A DNA stretch of 64,000 bases from Steinernema hermaphroditum (taxonomy: Eukaryota; Nematoda; Chromadorea; Rhabditida; Steinernematidae), in contig CM059624.1 in assembly GCA_030435675.1 (NCBI GenBank), positions 8,828,769-8,892,768 of the forward strand. Reading direction: 5' to 3'. Positions 54,130-64,000 of the stretch are shown here, piece by piece; the first letter of the stretch is position 1; every line of letters begins with the position of its first letter. The translations under genes were made by a program, and so were the position numbers. The notes below the pieces were generated by a model. That model did not search any database and was not told where the DNA came from. It saw only the letters and a list, made by a program, of their open reading frames with translations.

Positions 54130-55874
54130 ATGACTCCCGACAACGGTATGAGCGGAACCGGCGAATCCGCGATGAGCGCGATGCTCCTGGCGGCGGCCGC
54201 GGCCGCCTCTTCGATGAGCGAACCCTCTAGGACCTTGGAGGGAGCTGGCCCCAGTAGGAAGCGCAAGGCAACTCCCTCGAGCAGTAGCAGTACCTCTCCC
54301 GACGTTCCGGAGGTCGACACTTCGCCATCTGCCACCCCCACGGCAGCCAAAATCCTTAAAATGCGCAAGCTGAAGAGTTACTCCGTAGATGAAAAGCTGG
54401 ACATCATAGACTACGCCAAAATCATAGGAAACCGTGCTGCTGGAAGGGAGTTCAACGTCGCCGAGAGTTCGATTAGAGAGTGGCGAAAGAACGAGGACAA
54501 AATAAGGTAAGAAAGGACGATAAGATGCATAGAAGTATGTTGGTTTTTTAGGCAAATGGCCGAGGTTTCTCCCAACAAGTTCAAGAATGATTCGAAGGCG
54601 AATCGCTTGGAGGAGCTTGACCGAAAATTGGTAAGTCGTGCTTGAGACAGGCCCCGTGACCCCCAGTAAGTGTGGCCGTTCGAGAACGCGTCTTGGGCAC
54701 CGCGCATTCCCGTTGTATACTTTATTGGTCGGTGGAAAACGGAGCAAAGATGCCTGCTTCGTTTTCCCGGTGCTTAGCGGCTGCCGGTGATAAGCCGTCG
54801 ACAGCTGTCGCGCGGCCCCTCCGCGCACGGAACGGCTCGCGCTGTGATAAACTGATAGTAGAGAGCAGGAGATGAAAGCGAGAGAACGAGGCAAGGCGAG
54901 GAGCGACGATGTTGTCGCCGAAGGGGTGGGCAGACGGCCCACGGCTGCGCATCTGTTGGGGTCTTCTCGTCGCTCCATCTCCAAACAGTCGTTGCGCACT
55001 ACAAAAGCCTTCCTGGTCATTGAGCGCTTTGGCGGCCTTCAAGAAATGACATCCCAGGATTCTCGAAAGCAGTTAGGGAAAGCTGTGGGCGCGCAGGTTG
55101 CGCTTTGTTACACTCTGCTGCTGCGTGGCTCCGGAAGACATTTGCCGCGCACGCAGGGGCTCTCGGCGACTGCCGCGACTTGAGACCTCTCGCTCTGTAT
55201 ATATGCCTCGCGGCCCTCGGGGCATATATACAGCCGCCTGCGGGATAAACAAAGCGATGATCGGAACCACCGACCTCTTCGCAGTAGTTGGCATTTGCTA
55301 AAACAGATCGACGTTTCCAGATCTCCTATATCGAGAACACCCATGACGTGACGTGGCACGATATTGGTCTGAAGGCCAACGACCTATGGCGGGAAACTGT
55401 CGGCAAGGAAGATCTTGAAGAATCAGACAAGGAGTTCAATGCTAATATGGTATGTCCGCATATATGATCAGAGAGTGTAGTATGGCTATTCAGGGGTGGG
55501 TAAGTAGATTCTTCAAGCGAACACAAAGTCGCGTGCGACCGATAGCACCACCACAATCGAATCCCGCCTCAGTACATCTACTTAACGATCCCGTCTCCAT
55601 GGTACAGGCGGCTCCATTGGAGATGCCCACCGGGGCCGTCGCCGAATCCATTCTGAACCAGTCCGTCAGTAAAAGAAGAAAGCCGCTAAGACCACAAAGG
55701 GTCGATCGACCGACCCTGCGGTTATCGCCACAACAAATCTCAGGTACAACGCCCAAGCTATTTCCCTTGCCCACTCCAGGGGCCTTACAGATTGTGACTC
55801 CATTGAAGCCCCCAGCCACCCTAAGACCACCTCCCACGAAGAGCTCAACTCGACGACACAAGGAGAAAATTTAA
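54130..55874 (+). CDS. Brinker/pipsqueak-type and CENP-B-like HTH DNA-binding protein
   Basis: Four exons (54130-54506, 54552-54630, 55321-55449, 55494-55874) give 321 residues. After a low-complexity start (alanine run, then a basic SRKRKATP patch) comes a helix-turn-helix: KLKSYSVDEKLDIIDYAKII, GNRAAGREFNVAESSIREWR, KNEDKIRQ. This is the pattern of Brinker DNA-binding domains and of the first HTH of CENP-B/pogo-type proteins. Exons 3-4 encode WHDIGLKANDLWRETVG and GWVSRFFKRTQ, which resembles the second CENP-B HTH (GW..RF..R). The Pro-rich tail ends RRHKEKI. No DDE transposase core follows, so it looks like a host transcription factor, possibly from a domesticated transposase. The third intron (54631-55320) is 690 bases, unusually long. 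Confidence 0.75.
55195..55231. repeat. Short perfect hairpin in an intron
   Basis: TGTATATATGCC ... GGGCATATATACA: 12-base arms around a GC-rich loop, inside the long intron of the Brinker-like gene. Confidence 0.6.
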
Positions 55875-56341
55875 ATATCGCGGGTTAAACATCATGCTCC
55901 TTCTGTGTTTCCGTAATAGCCATCTAGTCCTGTTGTCAAAATATTTACTACATTACGACGTGCCTTAGTCACTCAGGTCATTCGACGATTCTAAACTACG
56001 CCAAATACCGGTGTGCAGAATTCTTGCCCGCCTCAAATTGTATAATCCTTTTGCTAGTCTACAAACCTTTTAGTGTGCACTGCGCCTTGTGCTGCTAATA
56101 ACGACTTTGATCCATTTTCAGTAGATTGTTACATTAATGCCATTCATGTTGCCTGATATTTCCCTGCTGTATAGTTGCTCAATCAAAAATATATATCTCA
56201 ATAACGGAGCTCTAATTCAAAAGAATAATTCAATTGACAATGTAATTACCAAATAATAGTTTAGCAACAGCTGAACAACGAAAAGTTTCTAAAAAGTACA
56301 GAGACGTAAAGAAAATATACAGCCGAAGAGTCAGATGACGT
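55875..56341. other. AT-rich non-coding flank
   Basis: 3' flank of the Brinker-like gene; no gene or repeat seen until the satellite begins. Confidence 0.5.
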
Positions 56342-59300
56342 GATGAGTTGACGAAGGGATAGGGCTCAGTTTAATAAGATGGGAAATGTTCTCAAATATG
56401 CGACTTCAGATGAAAATATCGAGGTATCAGTGCATATTTTCTGGGAAACATGGCAGATGAGTTGACGAAGGGACCGGGGTCAGTTCTGAAGGATGGGAAA
56501 TGATCTCAAACATGCGACTTTAGACGAAAATATCCAGTTATAAATGCATATTTTCTGGGAAACATTGCAGATGAGTTGACAAAGGGATCGGGCGAAGTTC
56601 TGAAAGATGGGAAATGATCTCAAATGTGCGACTTTAGATGAAAATATCGCGGTATCAGTGCATATTTTCTGGGAAACATTGCAGATGAGTTGACGAAGGG
56701 ATCGGGCTCAGTTCTGAAAGATGGGAAATGATCTCAAATATGCGACTTTCGATGAAAATATCTTTAGATGAAAATATCGAGGTATCAGTGCATATTTTCT
56801 GGAAAACATTGCAGATGAGTTGATGAAGGGATCGGGCTCAGTTTAATGAGATGGGAAATGTTCTCAAATATGCGACTTTAGATGAAAATATCGAGGTATC
56901 AATGCATATTTTCTGGGAAACATTGCAGATGAGTTGACGAAGGGATCGGGCTCAGTTTAATGAGATGGGAAATGTTCTCAAATATGCGACTTGAGACAAA
57001 AATATCCAGGTATCAGTGCATATTTTCTGGGAAACATTGCAGATGAGTTGACGAAGGGATCGGGCTCAGTTCTGAAAGATGGGAAATGATCTCAAATATG
57101 CGACTTTCGATGAAAATATCTTTAGATGAAAATATCGAGGTATCAGTGCATATTTTCTGGAAAACATTGCAGATGAGTTGATGAAGGGATCGGGCTCAGT
57201 TTAATGAGATTGGAAATGTTCTCAAATCTGCGACTTTAGACGGAACTATCGAGGTATCAGTGCATATTTTCTGGGAAACATTGCAGATGAGTTGACGAAG
57301 GGATCGGGCTCAGTTCTGAAAGATGGGAAATGATCTCAAATATGCGACTTTCGATGAAAATATCTTTAGATGAAAATATCGAGGTATCAGTGCATATTTT
57401 CTGGAAAACATTGCAGATGAGTTGATGAAGGGATCGGGCTCAGTTTAATGAGATTGGAAATGTTCTCAAATCTGCGACTTTAGACGGAACTATCGAGGTA
57501 TCAGTGCTTATTTTCTGGTAAACATTGGAGATGAGTTGATGAAGGGATCGGGCTCAGTTTAATGAGATGGAAAATGTTCTCAAATCTGCGACTTTAGAGG
57601 AAAATATCGAGGTATCAGTGCATATTTTCTGGTAAACATTGCAGATGAGTTGACGAAGGGATCGGGCTCAGTTCTGAAAGATGGGAAATGATCTCAAATA
57701 TGCGACTTTCGATGAAAATATCTTTAGATGAAAATATCGAGGTATCAGTGCATATTTTCTGGAAAACATTGCAGATGAGTTGATGAAGGGATCGGGCTCA
57801 GTTTAATGAGATTGGAAATGTTCTCAAATCTGCGACTTTAGACGGAACTATCGAGGTATCAGTGCATATTTTCTGGTAAACATTGGAGATGAGTTGACGA
57901 AGGGATCGGGCTCAGTTTAATGAGATGGAAAATGTTCTCAAATCTGCGACTTTAGACGAAAATATCGAGGTATCAGTGCATATTTTCTGGTAAACATTGC
58001 AGATGAGTTGACGAAGGGATCGGGCTCAGTTCTGAAAGATGGGAAATGATCTCAAATATGCGACTTTCGATGAAAATATCTTTAGATGAGAATATCGAGG
58101 TATCAGTGCATATTTTCTGGAAAACATTGCAGATGAGTTGATGAAGGGATCGGGCTCAGTTTAATGAGATGGGAAATGTTCTCAAATATGCGACTTTAGA
58201 TGAAAATATCGAGGTATCAATGCATATTTTCTGGTAAACATTGCAGATGAGTTGACGAAGGGATCGGGCTCAGTTCTGAAAGATGGGAAATAATCTCAAA
58301 TATGCGACTTTCGATGAAAATATCTTTAGATGAAAATATCGAGGTATCAGTGCATATTTTCTGGAAAACATTGCAGATGAGTTGATGAAGGGATCGGGCT
58401 CAGTTTAATGAGATGGGAAATGTTCTCAAATATGCGACTTTAGATGAAAATATCGAGGTATCAATGCATATTTTCTGGGAAACATTGCAGATGAGTTGAT
58501 GAAGGGATCGGGCTCAGTTTAATGAGATGGGAAATGTTCTCAAATATGCGACTTTAGATGAAAATATCGAGGTATCAATGCATATTTTCTGGGAAACATT
58601 GCAGATGAGTTGACGAAGGGATCGGGCTCAGTTCTGAAAGATGGGAAATGATCTCAAATATGCGACTTTCGATGAAAATATCTTTAGATGAAAATATCGA
58701 GGTATCAGTGCATATTTTCTGGAAAACATTGCAGATGAGTTGATGAAGGGATCGGGCTCAGTTTAATGAGATGGGAAATGTTCTCAAATATGCGACTTTA
58801 GATGAAAATATCGAGGTATCAATGCATATTTTCTGGGAAACATTGCAGATGAGTTGACGAAGGGATCGGGCTCAGTTCTGAAAGATGGGAAATGATCTCA
58901 AATATGCGACTTTCGATGAAAATATCTTTAGACGAAAATATCCAGTTATCAATGCATATTTTCTGGGAAACATTGCAGATGAGTTGACGAAGGGATCGGG
59001 CGAAGTTCTGAAAGATGGGAAATGATCTCAAATGTGCGACTTTAGATGAAAATATCGCGGTATCAGTGCATATTTTCTGGGAAACATTGCAGATGAGTTG
59101 ATGAAGGGATCGGGCTCAGTTTAATGAGATGGGAAATGTTCTCAAATATGCGACTTTAGATGAAAATATCGAGGTATCAATGCATATTTTCTGGGAAACA
59201 TTGCAGATGAGTTGACGAAGGGATCGGGCTCAGTTCTGAAAGATGGGAAATGATCTCAAATATGCGACTTTCGATGAAAATATCTTTAGATGAAAATATC

Positions 59301-62300
59301 GAGGTATCAATGCATATTTTCTGGGAAACATTGCAGATGAGTTGACGAAGGGATCGGGCTCAGTTTAATCAGATGGGAAATGTTCTCAAATATGCGACTT
59401 GAGACAAAAATATCCAGGTATCAGTGCATATTTTCTGGGAAACATTGCAGATGAGTTGACGAAGGGATCGGGCGAAGTTCTGAAAGATGGGAAATGATCT
59501 CAAATATGCGACTTTCGATGAAAATATCTTTAGATGAAAATATCGAGGTATCAGTGCATATTTTCTGGAAAACATTGCAGATGAGTTGATGAAGGGATCG
59601 GGCTCAGTTTAATGAGATGGGAAATGTTCTGAAATCCGCGACTTTAGACGAAAATATCGAGGTATCAGTGCATATTTTCTGGTAAACATTGCAGATGAGT
59701 TGACGAAGGGATCGGGCTCAGTTCTGAAAGATGGGAAATGATCTCAAATATGCGACTTTCGATGAAAATATCTTTAGATGAAAATATCGAGGTATCAATG
59801 CATATTTTCTGGGAAACATTGCAGATGAGTTGACGAAGGGATCGGGCTCAGTTTAATCAGATGGGAAATGTTCTCAAATATGCGACTTGAGACAAAAATA
59901 TCCAGGTATCAGTGCATATTTTCTGGGAAACATTGCAGATGAGTTGACGAAGGGATCGGGCGAAGTTCTGAAAGATGGGAAATGATCTCAAATCTGCGAC
60001 TTTAGACGAAAATATCGAGGTATCAGTGCATATTTTCTGGTAAACATTGCAGATGAGTTGACGAAGGGATCGGGCTCAGTTCTGAAAGATGGGAATTGAT
60101 CTCAAATATGCGACTTTCGATGAAAATATCTTTAGATGAAAATATCGAGGTATCAGTGCATATTTTCTGGAAAACATTGGAGATGAGTTGACGAAGGGAT
60201 CGGGCTCAGTTTAATGAGATGGAAAATGTTCTCAAATCTGCGACTTTAGACGAAAATATCGAGGTATCAGTGCATATTTTCTGGTAAACATTGCAGATGA
60301 GTTGACGAAGGGATCGGGCGAAGTTCTGAAAGATGGGAAATGATCTCAAATGTGCGACTTTAGATGAAAATATCGCGGTATCAGTGCATATTTTCTGGGA
60401 AACATTGCAGATGAGTTGATGAAGGGATCGGGCTCAGTTTAGTGAGATGGAAAATGTTCTCAAATCTGCGACTTTAGACGAAAATATCGAGGTATCAGTG
60501 CATATTTTCTGGTAAACATTGCAGATGAGTTGATGAAGGGATCGGGCTCAGTTTAATGAGATGGGAAATGTTCTCAAATATGCGACTTTGGATGAAAATA
60601 TCGAGGTATCAATGCATATTTTCTGGGAAACATTGCAGATGAGTTGACGAAGGGATCGGGCTCAGTTCTGAAAGATGGGAAATGATCTCAAATATGCGAC
60701 TTTCGATGAAAATATCTTTAGATGAGAATATCGAGGTATCAGTGCATATTTTCTGGAAAACATTGCAGATGAGTTGATGAAGGGATCGGGCTCAGTTTAA
60801 TGAGATGGGAAATGTTCTCAAATATGCGACTTTAGATGAAAATATCGAGGTATCAATGCATATTTTCTGGGAAACATTGCAGATGAGTTGACGAAGGGAT
60901 CGGGCTCAGTTCTGAAAGATGGGAAATGATCTCAAATATGCGACTTTCGATGAAAATATCTTTAGACAAAAATATCCAGTTATTAATGCATATTTTCTGG
61001 GAAACATTGCAGATGAGTTGACGAAGGGATCGGGCTCAGTTTAATCAGATGGGAAATGTTCTCAAATATGCGACTTGAGACAAAAATATCCAGGTATCAG
61101 TGCATATTTTCTGGGAAACATTGCAGATGAGTTGACGAAGGGATCGGGCGAAGTTCTGAAAGATGGGAAATGATCTCAAATCTGCGACTTTAGACGAAAA
61201 TATCGAGGTATCAGTGCTTATTTTCTGGTAAACATTGGAGATGAGTTGACGAAGGGATCTGGTTCAGTTTAATGAGATGGAAAATGTTCTCAAATCTGCG
61301 ACTTTAGACGAAAATATCGAGGTATCAGTGCATATTTTCTGGTAAACATTGCAGATGAGTTGACGAAGGGATCGGGCTCAGTTCTGAAAGATGGGAAATG
61401 ATCTCAAATATGCGACTTTCGATGAAAATATCTTTAGATGAAAATATCGAGGTATCAGTGCATATTTTCTGGAAAACATTGCAGATGAGTTGACGAAGGG
61501 ATCGGGCTCAGTTTAATCAGATGGGAAATGTTCTCAAATATGCGACTTGAGACAAAAATATCCAGGTATCAGTGCATATTTTCTGGGAAACATTGCAGAT
61601 GAGTTGACGAAGGGATCGGGCGAAGTTCTGAAAGATGGGAAATGATCTCAAATCTGCGACTTTAGACGAAAATATCGAGGTATCAGTGCATATTTTCTGG
61701 TAAACATTGCAGATGAGTTGACGAAGGGATCGGGCTCAGTTCTGAAAGATGGGAAATGATCTCAAATATGCGACTTTCGATGAAAATATCTTTAGATGAA
61801 AATATCGAGGTATCAGTGCATATTTTCTGGAAAAAATTTGCAGATGAGTTGATGAAGGGATCGGGCTCAGTTTAATGAGATGGGAAATGTTCTCAAATAT
61901 GCGACTTTAGACGAAAATATCGAGGTATCAGTGCATATTTTCTGGTAAACATTGCAGATGAGTTGACGAAGGGATCGGGCTCAGTTTAATGAGATGGAAA
62001 ATGTTCTCAAATCTGCGACTTTAGACGAAAATATCGAGGTATCAGTGCATATTTTCTGGGAAACATTGCAGATGAGTTGACGAAGGGATCGGGCTCAGTT
62101 CTGAAAGATGGGAAATGATCTCAAATATGCGACTTTCGATGAAAATATCTTTAGATGAAAATATCGAGGTATCAGTGCATATTTTCTGGAAAACATTGCA
62201 GATGAGTTGACGAAGGGATCGGGCTCAGTTTAATGAGATGGGAAATGTTCTCAAATATGCGACTTGAGACAAAAATATCCAGGTATCAGTGCATATTTTC

Positions 62301-64000
62301 TGGGAAACATTGCAGATGAGTTGACGAAGGGATCGGGCGAAGTTCTGAAAGATGGGAAATGATCTCAAATCTGCGACTTTAGACGAAAATATCGAGGTAT
62401 CAGTGCATATTTTCTGGTAAACATTGCAGATGAGTTGACGAAGGGATCGGGCTCAGTTCTGAAAGATGGGAAATGATCTCAAATATGCGACTTTCGATGA
62501 AAATATCTTTAGATGAAAATATCGAGGTATCAGTGCATATTTTCTAGAAAACATTGCAGATGAGTTGATGAAGGGATCGGGCTCAGTTTAATGAGATGGG
62601 AAATGTTCTCAAATCTGCGACTTTAGACGAAAATATCGAGGTATCAGTGCATATTTTCTGGTAAACATTGCAGATGAGTTGACGAAGGGATCGGGCTAAG
62701 TTTAATGAGATGGGAAATGTTCTGAAATCCGCGACTTTAGACGAAAATATCGAGGTATCAGTGCATATTTTCTGGTAAACATTGCAGATGAGTTGACGAA
62801 GGGATCGGGCTCAGTTTAATGAGATGGGAAATGTTCTCAAATATGCGACTTGAGACAAAAATATCCAGGTATCAGTGCATATTTTCTAGAAAACATTGCA
62901 GATGAGTTGATGAAGGGATCGGGCTCAGTTTAATGAGATGGGAAATGTTCTCAAATCTGCGACTTTAGACGAAAATATCGAGGTATCAGTGCATATTTTC
63001 TGGTAAACATTGCAGATGAGTTGACGAAGGGATCGGGCTCAGTTTAATGAGATGGGAAATGTTCTCAAATATGCGACTTTAGACGAAAATATCGAGGTAT
63101 CAGTGCATATTTTCTGGTAAACATTGCAGATGAGTTGACGAAGGGATCGGGCTCAGTTCTGAAAGATGGGAAATGATCTCAAATATGCGACTTTCGATGA
63201 AAATATCTTTAGATGAAAATATCGAGGTATCAGTGCATATTTTCTAGAAAACATTGCAGATGAGTTGATGAAGGGATCGGGCTCAGTTTAATGAGATGGG
63301 AAATGTTCTCAAATATGCGACTTTAGACGAAAATATCGAGGTATCAGTGCATATTTTCTGGTAAACATTGCAGATGAGTTGACGAAGGGATCGGGCTCAG
63401 TTTAATGAGATGGGAAATGATCTCAAATATGCGACTTTCGATGAAAATATCTTTAGATGAAAATATCGAGGTATCAGTGCATATTTTCTAGAAAACATTG
63501 CAGATGAGTTGATGAAGGGATCGGGCTCAGTTTAATGAGATGGGAAATGTTCTCAAATCTGCGACTTTAGACGAAAATATCGAGGTATCAGTGCATATTT
63601 TCTGGTAAACATTGCAGATGAGTTGACGAAGGGATCGGGCTCAGTTTAATGAGATGGGAAATGTTCTCAAATATGCGACTTGAGACAAAAATATCCAGGT
63701 ATCAGTGCATATTTTCTGGAAAACATTGCAGATGAGTTGACGAAGGGATCGGGCTCAGTTTAATGAGATGGGAAATGTTCTGAAATCCGCGACTTGAGAC
63801 AAAAATATCCAGGTATCAGTGCATATTTTCTAGAAAACATTGCAGATGAGTTGATGAAGGGATCGGGCTCAGTTTAATGAGATGGGAAATGTTCTCAAAT
63901 CTGCGACTTTAGACGAAAATATCCAGGTATCAGTGCATATTTTCTGGTAAACATTGCAGATGAGTTGACGAAGGGATCGGGCTCAGTTTAATGAGATGGG
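56342..64000. repeat. Tandem satellite array with 114-bp and 130-bp monomers (continues past window)
   Basis: More than 60 head-to-tail copies fill the last 7.66 kb. Monomer starts (GATGAGTTGA) at 56342, 56456, 56570, 56684, 56814 and 56928 give spacings of 114, 114, 114, 130 and 114. The long form has a 16-base internal duplication: GATGAAAATATC TTTA GATGAAAATATC instead of one copy. It is coupled to the variant TCTGAAAGATGGGAAATGATC in the first half, whereas short monomers usually read TTTAATGAGATGGGAAATGT. Each monomer contains the dyad GAAAATAT...ATATTTTC. Short minus-strand open frames within it are repeat translations. The left edge at 56342 is sharp; the right edge is outside the window. 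Confidence 0.95.

Noticed and set aside
58819..59575. Repeated 70-codon minus-strand frames (FPIFQNFARSLRQLICN)
   Set aside because: They recur with the satellite monomer and stop at each long/short junction; they are translations of the repeat.
56342..64000. CRISPR-like array
   Set aside because: Repeats are head-to-tail full monomers without unique spacers, in a eukaryotic genome; this is satellite DNA.

Overview
The window is eukaryotic, most likely from a nematode. Coding sequence is broken by many short introns (about 40-50 bases, GT...AG, with T-rich acceptors). Several genes have a 3' splice acceptor within a few bases of the start codon, as expected where a spliced leader is trans-spliced. 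One transposon is a PAT-like tyrosine-recombinase retroelement, a group best known from nematodes. Another small ecdysozoan such as a tardigrade is not excluded. All exon joins below were read by hand from reading frame, splice consensus and remembered family conservation; no search was run.

Layout. 1-932 (-): start of an AIFM3-like Rieske/flavoprotein gene. 1381-4210: foldback element, empty DNA and a small hAT-type element with a perfect 8-bp target duplication. 4211-6537 (-): unidentified GC-rich gene. 6913-9062 (+): C2H2 zinc-finger protein. 9260-12232 (-): NRF-6-type membrane acyltransferase. 13690-20642: transposon-rich block with a MULE/SWIM remnant, stacked TA-flanked palindromic elements and a structurally complete 4.8-kb PAT-like retroelement with split direct repeats. 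21606-28047: four minus-strand genes: SF3B4/SAP49, ARP6, a C1orf50 homologue and a tachykinin-type GPCR. 30705-33222 (-): a Cys-loop ligand-gated channel. 33967-37276: large palindromes carrying tRNA-like (SINE) boxes on both arms. 37840-42151: a small one-pass membrane protein (+), a TUSC2 homologue (-) and a DDX28-type DEAD-box helicase (+). 43117-49112 (+): a Pez-like FERM/PTP gene whose phosphatase domain looks catalytically dead and whose large intron holds two more palindromes. 49239-51584: a PRXL2A-like thioredoxin-fold protein (-) and the complex I subunit NDUFB8 (+), divergently arranged. 54130-55874 (+): a Brinker/CENP-B-like DNA-binding protein. 56342 to the end: a tandem satellite with 114- and 130-bp monomers.

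The genes are ordinary, independently acting animal genes rather than an operon: mitochondrial (AIFM3-like, DDX28, NDUFB8), splicing (SF3B4), chromatin (ARP6), neuronal signalling (GPCR, channel), cell-junction scaffold (Pez) and transcription factors. The most unusual points are the inactive Pez phosphatase domain, an acidic residue at the charge-filter position of a GABA/glycine-type channel, the PAT-like element, the density of long palindromes (several with tRNA-like boxes in opposite orientation), and the two-monomer satellite with a built-in dyad.
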